Below, piece after piece: positions 22,282 through 34,189 of a stretch of DNA of 64,000 nt; position 1 is the stretch's first letter, and each line of letters opens with the position of its first letter. Under the pieces are notes generated by a model that saw nothing but the letters and a program-made list of their open reading frames with translations, did no database searches and had not been told where the DNA came from. Where the stretch lies: NCBI GenBank assembly GCA_028554755.1, contig JAPTOF010000033.1, positions 186,001 through 250,000 on the forward strand, read 5' to 3'. The position numbers and the translations under genes were made by a program. The DNA is from Cordia subcordata (taxonomy: Eukaryota > Streptophyta > Magnoliopsida > Boraginales > Cordiaceae).

Positions 22282-22941
22282 TTAAATCTTCCTCCTTTTT
22301 GTAGTGCTTTCTGTTGAGGAGGAGGAAGATGAAAGCTCTGCTGAACGTCTCCTTGGGTTAAGTCTAACAGGTTCTGGCATATTTGGGCCAACAAGATGTG
22401 GAAAATTAAGCTTAGCCTTTGCACCTTTCAACTGGAAAGCAGCCCTATCATATGCCAATGCTGCTTCCTCCGGTGTCTCATATGTCCCCAGCCATAACCT
22501 CAACCCTTTCCTAGCCGGGTCCCTTATCTCTGCAGCGAATTTCCCCCATGGCCGCCTCCTCACTCCTCTATACCGCTTCCAGTCGTGGGGCGGCGCGCTC
22601 ACTGGATGCGGCGATGCCTCTACTGATGCTTCTTCAATGCCCACAATGTACTCCAAGTTGTCTATAGAGATAGATTCTGAAGGGGAATCCATCTTCGAAA
22701 TTGATCCTCCGGATTCTTCTGGTAAATTTAATGTGTCGAATGTTAAATTAGGATCAAAATCCATCAAAATGTTGGGTGGATTCATTGGTAGAGATGTTTC
22801 TGGAAAATTATCAAAATCGTCAAGAAGAAATTGATTCATTGGGAGAAATATTTCTGGAAAATTATCAGAATCATCAAGAAGAAACTGTTGAATGCATTCA
22901 GGGAGGGCTAGGTCAGATTCTGAGATGGTATTAGCAGCCAT
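22282..22941 (-). CDS. ERF group IXa transcription factor, type B (219 aa)
   Basis: Predicted nuclear ERF. The frame is open to an upstream ATG at 22959 (MKTSSNM), but the Met at 22941 aligns with the MFAN starts of the other type B genes, where the upstream Met is not conserved. The N-terminal motif reads [16 protein letters not shown]; the P and C replace conserved L and S at residues 14 and 16, which may weaken an amphipathic helix. QFLLDD...FPE repeats are at 19-36 and 37-54. The AP2/ERF domain at about 124-181 has the full [18 protein letters not shown], so its DNA-binding face looks intact. The tail is [13 protein letters not shown] then TKRRKI. It is the closest relative of 37558 (shared [18 protein letters not shown]). 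Confidence 0.93.
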   Translation of the reverse strand: MAANTISESDLALPECIQQFLLDDSDNFPEIFLPMNQFLLDDFDNFPETSLPMNPPNILMDFDPNLTFDTLNLPEESGGSISKMDSPSESISIDNLEYIVGIEEASVEASPHPVSAPPHDWKRYRGVRRRPWGKFAAEIRDPARKGLRLWLGTYETPEEAALAYDRAAFQLKGAKAKLNFPHLVGPNMPEPVRLNPRRRSAELSSSSSSTESTTKRRKI

Positions 22942-23007
22942 GTTTGATGATGTTTTCACTTTGCAAATAACATTGAATTTGAGTTTAACATATAAGAACG
23001 CGGCTAC

Positions 23008-23130
23008 TATATAGAAAGGGTTGGGAAAGAATATTGTCTCGCTATTAATTTTTGCACGTTTACTGCATGGAAATATTAAATTAATTCAATTATCATCCCA
23101 GGTGAACACTTTTAGGGCTTCTCAACGAAG
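23008..23130 (-). promoter_or_regulatory. Type B ERF promoter with T/G-box and TATA
   Basis: The minus strand carries AAACGTGC at 23054-23061 and CTATATA at 23008-23014, about 115 and 70 bases before the ATG. Surrounding bases match the other type B promoters, including GAAAGTTCATGACAGGTT near 23150. Confidence 0.6.
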
Positions 23131-24278
23131 GTCCAACCTGTCATGAACTTTCGCCAAAGCTAACAGACAAAACATGATTGAGAAATAATTATTTTAATTA
23201 ATTTGTATAACAGCTCGAAGCAACAAAAAGAATCTTATAAATTAAATATTTATATATTCCTCTATTTCTTCGGTCAAAAAAGTTGCCTGAGAGATGTAAA
23301 CTGAGAAATAGTGTGTAGAAATTTATATTCGTGAAAGTAAAGTGAACTGTCCCCATAAATAAAACATTGATATTCTGGAAGGTCAAAATTTATGCTGTAA
23401 ATTGTTATGAAAAATCTTGACCACATGATTGATATGTGAATACAATCCAAACCATGAAATGAAATTTTCGAACTGAAAAGATACAAAGTTGGAAATAACA
23501 AAGAAAGTTCGGTTATTTGTTTTTCGAGTAAACAACATATTATTCTCGTGAACTTAGGTATAAGTGCACGACTGATTTCTAAACTTGCAAAGCTATCTGA
23601 TCACCTCTTAACTTTTAAAAAGTAAGCTCAAATGCCCTATTTTGCTAGCGCCATTATAAATATATATCTGGCTCTTTATTATCATTTTTCACATTCTCAA
23701 ATTGAACAAAACATCCCAAATACTCCCAAATCCTTAACCTGATTGAAAAAACCTCAAAATCTCTCAAATCCCTAACTCGATTGAAAAATCCCCAAAACTC
23801 CCAAATCCCTAAGCATGCCCCACCAGAGACCTTTGATTCTTCTTGTATTTGAGTCGGTAGTCCCTACTGGTCAAAGTGAAGCATCGTTGTCAGTGGGCCC
23901 CTATAGTTCAAACGAATCTCCAACTTCAAAGACAAACAACGTTGTTGTGGTCTCGTATTGTTTGATTAGGTAAAAAAAAAACATTAAATTAGCAAGTAGT
24001 CCATGTCTTGTACGTTGTTTCCAAGTCTTTGTTTATTTCAAACCCCACATGTTCGGCCGACATTGATGCATGTTTTGTCTTAATAGTAAAAAAAATAAGG
24101 GTTTTTTCTTCGTGATAACGAAATTAGGGTTTCGATTTTTGGATTTAACTTAAAAAATTAGGTTTCATCTCGATAATAATTAATTAGGGTTTCTTTTGTG
24201 TTTAACCTAAAAAAGTTAGGGTTTCTATAATCTAACCTTGTTCTTCTAGACTGCTTTGTACTCCTATACCTTTGAGTT

Positions 24279-26811
24279 ATGTGTGTTTCGTATTTTTTTA
24301 GGACGGTTGCATTTAGTGCAAATGATGATTCTGATGTTTTTGTACTGCTTGATGACTGCGGTTTTGATAAAAGTAGTTTTGGTGATCATAATTACAACCC
24401 CATGCATGATAATGATAATAACTTTGGAATGGTAGATGGATGTTGTGGTTTTGAAATCTGGGTAAGGGGATTCTTTGAAACCGAGCCTAAATTCTCTTAT
24501 GTGGGTAGTAGAAATGAACTGTATACTTTGATTCCCTTAGACACCTTGACTGTTTTCAATTTCCATTCAATGTACAAGGATTCAGGAGGTATTTGTAGCA
24601 ATATATCTATCTATTATTGTCTGCCTCATCAAGGTTTGGATGGAGATTTGTTTATGATTAAAGATGATGATAGTATTAGGCAATTTCAATCTGTATTTGA
24701 GAATTATGTATTCGCTTAGATTTATATTGTAAAAGAAAAATATGATCCTTTGAATGTGATGGATATGCATGGTAATGTGATCACAAATCTTACAACTAAA
24801 AATGATTGGCCAAAACTGATAACTTATGAACTACGTAATGAAGAAGTAAGACATGAAGAAGATGAAATAGAAATTGAGAGAAATGAAAAAGAGGATACAA
24901 TGAGAAATAAAGAAACATGTACAAATGAACATGATGATGTGAATATAGAGATGGGGAACAATGCAAATAAGGATACTTTTGTTAAAAGTGCTTCTAATAG
25001 TGAAAATAGTGGCAAAAACAAACAGCCAGTTAGTAGAAATGGTCAAGAAGCTTGGTTTAATGATGTTGAAAGTGATGAGCTGCATAGTTTATGTGGGTCT
25101 AATGAAGAAGCAAATAGATTTACTGTCTATAATGAAAGGGTAAACATGAAAATATTTGAAATGCAAGTTGATAAGTTGTTTACTTCAGTGCAAATGTTTA
25201 GAAAAGTGTTGAGAGACTGGTGTATTAGGAATGGGAAGGACATCTCATGGGTTAAAAATGATAATTCAAGAGCCGCTATCAAATGTAGGCACCATGATAC
25301 TCATGGATGTACATACAGATTGCATGCATCTCCTTTGCAAGACTCTACAACTTTTCAGGTAAAGACTATGATAGGTAAGCATAATTGTGGATGGAGAAAT
25401 GACACAAGTCTTGCTAATTATAAGCATTTGGGGGAGAGATTGGTTCTAACTATAATGGATAATAGAAATATGTCAACTTCTGAGTTACAGGAGAAGATTT
25501 CAAAATAGTTTAATGTGAATGTTAGCAAATTCAAGGCTATGAGAGCAAAAAAGGCTACTGTGCATAATATTGATAGTGAATATAGATAGCAATATGCTCA
25601 GTTGTAGGATTATTGTGCAATAGTTAGGTTGCACAACCAGGTAGTACTTTGTTGTTAGTGGTGAATAGAAGTCTACCTGAGTCTATCTTTGAGTGGATGT
25701 TTTTCCATTTAGCGACAATGAATGACGAATTCTTGGCTAATTGTAGACCCATCATTGTGTTATATGGTTGTGTTTTGAAATCTGAGTTTAGGGGCCAATT
25801 GTTAGCAGCAATTGGCAAGTATAGGGATGAAAATATATTCCATATTACTTTAGGTTTAGTCCCAATTGAAAATAGGGATACATGGTCTTGGTTTCTTAGA
25901 GGACTTCACCATGTTATTGGATTTCTAAACGATAAAGGCTGGTCATACATTTCAGATAAGTAAAAAGGATTGTGTGAAGTTTTCAAGGATGAATATCCAA
26001 GTACATATCACAGATTTTGCTTGAGACATATGTATCAAGACTTCAAGCAAAAATTCCCAGGATTGGCTTTGAAGGACTTATTTTGGAAGGCTTCATTAAC
26101 TGCAAATTTGAGGGAGTTTATTATATGTATGAAAAATACTGAGAATGTTGATCCTAAGGTAGGTGAAAAAGAGACTGCTTATAAATGGCTTAAGAAAGTT
26201 CCAGCTAAGTAATGGGTTGGATCCTATTTCCAAAGACATGCCAAATGTGATATATTGGTGAATAACACGTATGAGTCATTCAAAAACTATATATTGGCTG
26301 CAAGAGAGAAGCCAATAATTAGTATGTTTGAGAACATTAGAGGGAAAATAATAAGCAAGCTGGTTGTGAAAAAAATGAATATGGAGAAGTACTCAGGTTC
26401 CATTTGCTCTAACATTGTGAAAAAGATTGAGAAGTTGAAGGAGTATGCAAAGGGATAGTGGCATAATGTAAGTGGAGAAGAAGAATATGAAGTGGTGCAG
26501 CATTTATCTAAATATGTAGTTAATTTAAATATCAAAAAATGCACCTGTGGAATGTAACAATTGAGTGGAATTTCTTATACTCATCAATGACTTGTATATT
26601 AAAGTATGGGAAAAGAGTTGATGATTATGTTGATGCATGTTACAAAAAAGAAGTGTATATTAATGTGTATAAACACATTGTGCATCCAATTCTTGGGCCA
26701 AATGATTATGTTGAAACTGGTATTGAGCCATTAAACCCACCTATTATGAGAAGAAGAACTGGCAGGCCAAAAAAGTCAAGGAGAAAAGGACCTGGTGACC
26801 TTGAAAAATAA
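24279..26811 (+). pseudogene. MULE transposase pseudogene
   Basis: Four parts are visible. The N-terminal region (24279-24719) resembles the leading domain of plant MuDR-type proteins. The DNA-binding domain (24750-25508) includes CRHHDTHGCTYRLHAS and KHNCGWRN. The catalytic core is in pieces at about 25649-26458 (FRGQLLAAIG, WSWFLRGLHH, FCLRHMYQDFK). A SWIM-type end reads KKCTCGM then, in another frame, GKRVDDYVDACY and PPIMRRRTGRPKK. Premature stops fall at about 25506, 25587, 25605, 25962, 26210 and 26456; frame changes lie near 25620 and 26550. The expected catalytic Asp before the GC of DGC is Tyr (LYGC). It cannot make active transposase. Confidence 0.85.
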
Positions 26812-27229
26812 AAAACAAAGACAAAGAGGCCTCTACATCAACTGCAAAACCTGTCCCTACATCAATTGCAGCACTTGCCTTTATTTCTACAAGAAAAGGT
26901 GTAGTAATGACCTACTAGAAATGCAAACAAAAGGGCTATAATAGCAAAACATGTGAAAACGTCATGTTTGTCTACTTATACTCTTATATTATGACCTGTT
27001 ACATGCATTAATTAATGTTATTTTGTTACAGGTTTAGAGGAGGAACAATTCAGGTGGCCAAGCTCAAGTTCAAGAACCTGATATATCAACCTTCACAAGC
27101 AATGTAAACACATTTTTACTTCTTATATATAGGATTAAGTTGTTTATGTAACCATTGAAGTAAAAGCTTATTATTTGTTACATACAAGCTCTTACATTAG
27201 GTAGTCAATAGTCTACTAAAAGGGATGGT

Positions 27230-27630
27230 GCAAGAGGAAGAAGAAGAATTGCTACTATAGCGGTAGGTTCAAGTAGTCAAGTATCTTCTGCTATAAGTTC
27301 AAGCCAAAAAGTCCTCGCTATTAAAGGTTCAAGCCAAGAAGTCCTAGCTGTTGCAAGTTCAAGCCAGCAAGTTTAATTGTTGCAGGTTTAAGCCAAGGAG
27401 TCCCAGCTACTGCAAGTTCAAGCCCGCAAGTTTTAGCTATTGCATGTTCAAGCCAAGAAGTTCTAGTTACTGTAGGTTCAAGCCAACAAGTTTCAACTAC
27501 TGCAGGTTCAAGAAATGAAGCTAAATCTAGTGGTGGGAGGGTTTATACCAACTTTAGAAACGATACACTAACAAGTGGACTTCCAAAGAGGAGAAAAGTG
27601 GCAAAAAGTGATGTTTGTTGCTAACTTCAA
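27230..27630 (+). repeat. 30-bp imperfect tandem repeats in the MULE
   Basis: About nine units related to TTCAAGCCAAGAAGTCCTAG run from about 27255 to 27510. In one frame they encode a 10-residue repeat, SSQEVxAxAG, with some stops. After the repeats the frame continues to GLPKRRKVAKSD before a stop, a possible nuclear signal. It is probably the eroded C-terminal exon of the transposase or a second protein. Confidence 0.6.
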
Positions 27631-28199
27631 AAACAGGAAAAAAGTATAGAGGCCATGAATGTTATTTAGTTATTTTGACGGGAACAATGAATGGGCAGTG
27701 TTGACTTTTCAGACATAGATGTGGTTACTTATATTAATCTAGGAATAATAAATGTATAATGGTAAATTTTTTGACATAAGCATGGTTATTTGGACGGGAA
27801 CAATATGATAACAATATTTGGACATGTATGTTTAAAGGATGTGATGACTTCTATGCAGTTTATACTTGGAATGTAACATTATGCCCATGCTTCTCATTTT
27901 GTATTTCTATTCAAAGTTTACACATTTGTTGTAGATGGAGTACTTAATTTCTGGAAACTTTTTAGATTTTCTATGTTAACTCATTTGGTAGGAAACTTGG
28001 CTTCTGGACAGTAGAAACCAAAATGAGTAAACATGTGAGTAAACTAAGCCAAAGTTAAGTACTTTGATTATGTCTTTATAACATGTTTTTTGCAATAAAA
28101 ACCAATACTAATAGTGAACTAGCTAATAACCAGAATTTAGAAATAATACTTCCATTAGCAACTAGAATTACAACATCCCATTAACTTGCATAATACAAC

Positions 28200-29089
28200 T
28201 AGGCCTGAACATTCGGTTAAACCGAACTGAATTAACTGAAAATCGAAATTTGAAAATTTTGATAACTGAAACCGAACCGAATTAGTTGAATAACCGAATT
28301 TTTGGAACCACTTTTTTTTCGGTTCGGTTTCGGTTAATAAGCGAAATATCCGTTTTTTCTAGCACATGCCTTTTTTTTCCTAATTATTTAATCTCTGCAC
28401 ATGGTTTTATCTTTTCATTCGTTTTTTGTCTTTGTCTAATTCATGAAGAACAATAAAATATAGCTTTTTAGTTTTTTAATTTCGGAAAGCACAAAAAGAA
28501 AAAAGAAGAACACGACTTTTTAGTTTTACGAATTACGAAAGAACAAAAAAATTAAGTCACCAAAAGAAATAGCATATTTGAATGAAATAAAAAACTAAGA
28601 TATACAAGTTTGTATATTTATAGATCTAAAAAAATAAATAAATACAAAATGAATAAATAAACCCCCAAGAAAAAATTGAGGTCGTGCCGTCACTGCCAAA
28701 TACGAGTCGCCTACGACAATGTCACAAACTGCAACTACTTGCTAATGCTCTTTGCTGTCATGCTTGGTTCTTGTTAAGAAGACTTGATAAGTAAATTTGA
28801 GTTTGACTCAAAGTAAGAGAGGCGAATTCCAAAGGAGGTTGGTGTGGTTTCTTTTTGGGTGTATAAAAGGATTAATGGTTATTGGTTAAGATATAAGACC
28901 TAAGCACTAAAGAAGCATATTTCGGTTATTTTGGTTCTTAACCGAAATTTTAAAATGCTAACCGAAACTGAAACCAAACACCAAAAACTTAAATTCACTA
29001 ACCGAAACCGAGCCGAAATACTAAATAACCGAACCGAATTATTATTTTGGTTCGGTTCTCGGTTAGGAACCGAATTATGCTCAGTCCTA
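28200..29089. mobile_element. hAT-type non-autonomous element (890 bp) nested in MULE
   Basis: The ends TAGGCCTGAACATTCGG and, inward from the right, TAGGACTGAGCATAATTCGG are inverted repeats followed by CGGTT/AACCG-rich subterminal sequence. AATACAAC is repeated on both sides (28192-28199 and 29090-29097), the 8-bp duplication of hAT elements. It has no transposase frame. Confidence 0.8.
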
Positions 29090-29259
29090 AATACAACAAC
29101 CAAAAAGGTAGAACAACCCAAAAACTCCAACAATTACAACATTTGCAACATAGATTTACCTATTTCAATAGCAAAACCAAGAGATTCAACACTAAAAGAG
29201 TACAACAAATAAAAAGAATGTCATCCAATTTCTTCAAAATGACATCATTATTCCCAATC

Positions 29260-29572
29260 TATTGTGGCTGATTTGGTGGCCCATCTTCTTTATCACTATT
29301 AGAGTCAAATTCATCATCAATCAGCACAGGAGAATGATACACAATGTTGTCATCTTCACACATGGAGACACTCCTGGGTTCACACTATCGAAAAAGATCA
29401 TATTTCATGCATTTGTAGAATAATTTCCCCGTTGTTTCTTTTGCAGCGTTTGTTACTAGCAAAATCTGTAGCTTTTGTAGCATTTCTGACACCTCTTATT
29501 CACAAACTTCAAATCAATTTCAGGTAACTTTTGTTTGCTTCCCCCTGCCCTACTACTACTTAACGACGACAT
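29260..29572 (-). pseudogene. Second MULE reading frame, GRF-type zinc-finger-like remnant
   Basis: From ATG at 29572 the minus strand reads MSSLSSSRAGGSKQKL, then KRCQKCYKSYRFC before a stop. In a shifted frame it continues LVTNAAKETTGKLFYKCMKYD, and then an acidic tail DDEFDSNSDKEDGPP ends at the stop near 29260. Cys pairs, T(G)KLFYKC and a later Cys are reminiscent of GRF zinc fingers (CxCG, TSxTxxNPGRxFYKC). At least one frameshift and one stop are present. Its position opposite and convergent with the transposase recalls two-gene MULEs. The assignment is tentative. Confidence 0.35.
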
Positions 29573-30043
29573 TTTGCTTAAAGGACCTAAAATGTGTTCC
29601 CTTCAAACCAAAAAAAAAAAAAAAGAATTTTCTAAGTGCGAGTAGATGGAAAATGCTTTAAAGATATTTTGCCTAAAACAAAAAAGAGAAAAAAAAAGGG
29701 GCAAAGATGTTAATCACCTTCGCAAATCTCAACTGATAATCCTATTTTGGAGAAGCTTATGTGAACTGTTGGAATCTGATGGCAATTGCTTGTTTTTAGT
29801 AAACATTGGAGGGTAATTGTGTCCAAAACCACACTTTTTAGGTGATATATCCTATTAACGTCTCAACACACGCAAGTGAATATTACTTCTTGTTAAGTCT
29901 GACGAATTTTTTACTGCGAGGGGCTTATGAGTTCACTTTTTAAAAGTTAAAGGGGTGATCAGATAGTTTCGCAAGTTCAGGGACCAATTGTACACTTATG
30001 CCTAAGTTCAGAGGGATAATATGCTCTTTACTCTTTGTTTTTC

Positions 30044-31960
30044 CCTTTTTCATTTTGTAGTCAACTTTCGAGGAACGAGCCTTTTAATTAAAGACTCACT
30101 GGAAAACCGTTGTGTCAGTGAACTTCTTCTTTCCCTTACCAGGGAATGTTGATACATGGTGAACATTTTAATCAACCATATACAGAAATCGGAGATAAAA
30201 ACTTAAAAGATTGTTTTACCATTTGTAGACACTAAATCAATGTTAACAAGTATGTATTTAAGCATCTAGCAAATTTATTTTGTAATAGTAATTGGACTTT
30301 TTTATTTTTAATTTTTATGAGAGGAACATTTTCTTATAGCAATGACCTTGCAATAGAACATTTAGAAGGATTGGACCTCTTATGATATATTTAAAGTGTA
30401 TCAGATCCTTTTATATTTAAAATTTTTTTTTACAATTCTCTAGCTTCCTTTCTAAATGAAAGAATAATAGCCTGCTAGAAGTGATCGGAAGGCATATGCT
30501 ATATTTTAAAAAGGTAGAAGAAGGATATATGCTTGTGGAATTAGGGAGTAGTACTAGTGGTTATATAAGAGAGTTTTGATAATACAATGAGTTTGATGCG
30601 CTTTAAGTGACAAATCTCATATGCGCTTTAATTTACCTAAGGTTATTTGCATGCTCTCACTGCTTCAATAGTTAATCCCTTGAATTTTCTGTTCACCGTA
30701 TTCTGCTGATGAAGTCAATTGAACGCGTAAAACAACATGCAAGTACGCGGAAGAAAGCTTTAAAAAGAGGAAACCACATGGGCCACGTTTACATGATGGA
30801 ACTTTGAATAATAATTTATAACAACCAAAGCTTTGGAAGCTGGATGCTAATCATGATGCCCCAAGTACGTCACTTACGACAACCATGTGGTGTACACATA
30901 GACCACCTAAATACTATTTCAATATTTCAGGAAAAAATGCCTTGTGGTCTGGCCAATTCCATGTGTATTATATTTGTTAGTCGTTACATCATTTAAAAAT
31001 TTAAATTTATAAAAAGAATATTAATGTATTTATTTATTGTGTTAATATAATTTCTCACATGTAGGTGAGATTTTTTAATTTTAACCTTGTACGTAGACGA
31101 TTTTAATATTTTTTAATTGAGTTACGGTAAATTTCAAATTTGAGACTATTTGAATTCTAAGCTTTGATACTATATTAGAGTCAACGACATCATTTAAAAA
31201 TCTAAGTTTGTAGAGTGGATATTGGTGTATTTACTTATTGTGTCAGTACATAATATCATCAGCCCATTTCCACCCTATTGACTGGCAGTTGGGTGCCATA
31301 GGACCCGTGTAGATTGACCTTTTTAAAGTTTTTTTAAGTGTTTAGTTTTTAAAAATTAAAAAATTTTGAATTCTGGAGAAATTTGAATTTTTATCTTTTT
31401 TAGAATTTTACTTTTTTAAAAAAAGTTAAGTCAAATGCTTATTAAAAAAAGAAAAAAAAACACTTTTTCATAAGGAAAAAAAAAAAGTAAAATATCAATC
31501 TGAATGAGCTCTTAATTAGTTAGCCCTTTTAGATACCTTCTACCTCCAAGCCTAGTGACGCTTGAAATCAGCTGTAGTGCTAAATGAGCAAGTTGTACGA
31601 GTTGCAAAATGCTGAAGATTTATGATGTGCATGGTACTATTATTTTATTTTTTCTTGCAAATTGAAAACAACAAATAAATAAGAAAAAGGAAATTGTTCT
31701 TTAATATCTTAACAGGCTCCTTCTAGAAGGAAGAATATGGTCACGTTTACATTGAAGAATTTGCCTTCACATTCAAGAAAAATTTTGGTCATCAGAAGTT
31801 TAAGTCATCCATGTGTTGCACAGCAAGCTAGAAAGCCATGTACTTACGGTGTTTAATTACTAAAATAAGAACGATTATGCTTCTCGCTTCTTATTTAAAT
31901 GGCGTCCGTTTCCTTTGAATCTAATTCTATAGTAAATATAATGAAAATTCGTCAACACCG
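30044..31960 (-). repeat. Upstream cluster block of ERF 22282, continued after the MULE
   Basis: It continues the type B upstream block: CTTTCGAGGAACGAGCC near 30065, TGACACAACGG-like words, CATGCAAGTACGCGGAAG at 30736, and GGCTCCTTCTAGAAGGAAG at 31713. It is the inverted counterpart of 34190-37000. No gene is seen. Confidence 0.65.
30977..31248 (-). mobile_element. Miniature LTR retroelement (SMART/TRIM-like), ~270 bp
   Basis: Two direct repeats of about 65-70 bp (30977-31045 and 31184-31248) share CATTTAAAAATxTAA and GTATTTAxTTATTGTGT. On the minus strand the first is followed by TAGTATCAAAGC, a degenerate initiator-Met primer site. It is the same family as 53426-53672. Confidence 0.5.
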
Positions 31961-32004
31961 CCAATTAGCTCTCGCTGAACGTTCTATTTTTGACTGGTGA
32001 AGCT

Positions 32005-33520
32005 ATTTCATGTCGAATTGTTAATTTCATTGTCTTTGCACCTTAATATTAGAAATTCATAAAATACTTGTTCATCTAAAGGAAAGAGAACTCTGTTGAG
32101 CCCTAGTTATAATAATAATGTTATGATACTTAAAGCTCTCTTGAAAAAGAAATATCGCATTCCGCCTGATAAAACAGAAATGGAGACAATGAAAAGTTTA
32201 TTAATTTTTTATTCCATTCAACGGAAATAAATTTTACAAAAGTGTTCAATTACTAAATAATATGTTTATGATCACAACTATAGTCAATTATTCGTTTATT
32301 TTCCACAATAAAGCCATGGCTTGCCTTGCAACGCCTGGATTAGGTGATGTCATTGAACATATATCTTAATATATATAAACGTGATGAATTTTTTTCTTTT
32401 CCTAAAAAAAAAGTTGCTTTTCAAAGAAACTGACAGGCTATGAAACAGTTATGCATTATGAAGTGATGATATGATAGAGATCCATGATAAATGAGGTAGT
32501 CAAAATAGTTATACTGCTCTAACCTAAGAATGGAACAGATTTCAAATTAATCAAAATAATCTAAGTAATGCGAAGTTGACAGTAATACTTTAAATCATCC
32601 TTTTAATTATTTGTTTACTCGTTATTTTTATTGTAATAATTGATGAATTTGATATTAATAGAGATATCCCATGTATACAATAAAATTTCCATTGTGAAGA
32701 GAACAACAAAAAGAGCAGAGTGATGTACAACAATATTTTGAAATTAAACTCCTATTGTTGAATTAATGCTTACGTTTTCAGATTATAATTTCTTACCGGC
32801 CATTTCGATATATTGACTTCCCTTTCTTTCATATATAATGATAAAAAGTTATATCTTTGACCTCTCCTTTGCAACCCTGGCTGATAATCGACTTTGATTA
32901 CAATATATTTTAACTTAAAATTTAATACACTAGTTATTATCTTATGTTAGATTATTCGTATTTTTATTGTCTTTCTAGAAAAAGCAACTTGACCGTAGAT
33001 TTCAGAAAAGGTTCCAAGAAAAGGATTTATCCATAAAGCGTATATTCCCATAATTATTACGAGCCATTTACTTGCACCATCAAATTTATTTGCTCCAAAT
33101 GTTACAATTATTTTATAATCAATTATTTATTATTTATTATCTATTACTGATATATATTATTGTTTTTAACATTAATATTTAATTATTAAGAAACTAATTT
33201 TTAAAATAATATTGTTTTTGCAATTTTAAAGGATTCATAATAGATTGTGTTTTTTTTTTGCTATTAAACACAAATGAATTGGGCTAAATTTAATGGGTAT
33301 GCTCCCGCATTACTCGAATATTCCGAGTCTGAGTACCACCCAATTGAAGAGGTGCCAAATCATTCGTACCCGAGTTCTCGACCCACGTGACTTGCTTTTG
33401 TCAGGGTTGGGTCTGAGAGCTTTATGATATACATTAGTTGACCAAGAGACACGGTCCTAGTGAGAATCATACGCCAAATCGGTTGGGACTACATCTTTGT
33501 CATTATTGCATGGCTGACCA
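32005..33520 (-). repeat. Right copy of the dispersed 1.4-kb inverted duplication
   Basis: Reverse-complement partner of 6840-8215, with colinear blocks throughout (for example GGTTGGGACTACATCTTTG at about 33480 against 6860-6885). It lies at the centre of the mirrored ERF cluster. Confidence 0.65.
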
Positions 33521-34189
33521 AAATTTTGCCGCTCATTTGGCATTAGTACATGGCTGACCAAAATTTTCCCAGAACAGTGATATGGCCTCAAAAGTTGACC
33601 AAAAAAAAAATATGGCCTCAAAAAATATATAAATAAAAGCTACACATTTCACATACTACACTCACTATACATTATACATATTGCACACACTGTACACACT
33701 ACACAATATTACACACATAACACACACTACTCACACTACCAGGGATACCCTTGTTAGAGATGGGGTAGAGTCTTCTACCCTTATCCTAATACAGGGAGAG
33801 TAGAGGTTGGGTTTATTTACCCCACTCTGATATATTTGTGCATGTATGTGTAAATATATATACATATACATACATACTTACATACATACATATATATATA
33901 ATTGTATACATATCTAAAATAATTATATAGTTTTATATTTTCTTATAACTATTACACTAATAACAAATTTTGTAATTTATTGGAAAATTTTCTTATTCAA
34001 CTTTGAAAATCAAAGTTCTAATTTCCTTGATAACACTAAAAAATAAATAATTAATTAATTAGACAAATTATAAGAAATAATGTGCTTTTACTCATAAATA
34101 TTAATTGTCCTACGATGATAAGGTATGAGTTTCATGGCCACCAAGTACTACTGGAGAGCATAAGAGAGTATCATGATATGTTTCAATAA
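33521..34189. other. Centre of the mirrored cluster, unique spacer
   Basis: This spacer separates the two arms. It holds ACAC/TACAC-rich low-complexity sequence (33640-33730), TAC/ATA repeats (33840-33900) and no gene. Confidence 0.5.

Larger units (their letters stand above)
23526..30033. mobile_element. 6.5-kb Mutator-like element (MULE), degenerate
   Basis: Inverted repeats of about 115 bp bound it: left GAGTAAACAACATATTATTC; right, inward, GAGTAAAGAGCATATTATCC. Similarity continues through CTATCTGATCACC to AACTTTTAAAAAGT. TTTGTTTTTC occurs on both sides (23516-23525, 30034-30043), a 9-10 bp target duplication. The paralogous block before 17832 (near 19250) has no insertion here, and ERF upstream homology resumes at 30044. 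Contents: a transposase pseudogene (24279-26811), a tandem-repeat tail, a nested hAT (28200-29089) and a second reading frame on the minus strand (29260-29572). Confidence 0.85.

Noticed and set aside
22942..22959. MKTSSN extension of the ERF at 22282
   Set aside because: The upstream Met is not conserved in the other type B genes, whose frames start at the next Met.
28900..29271. Open frames of 74-93 codons at the right end of the hAT element
   Set aside because: They fall in the CGGTT-rich subterminal repeats and cross the element boundary; no conserved domain.
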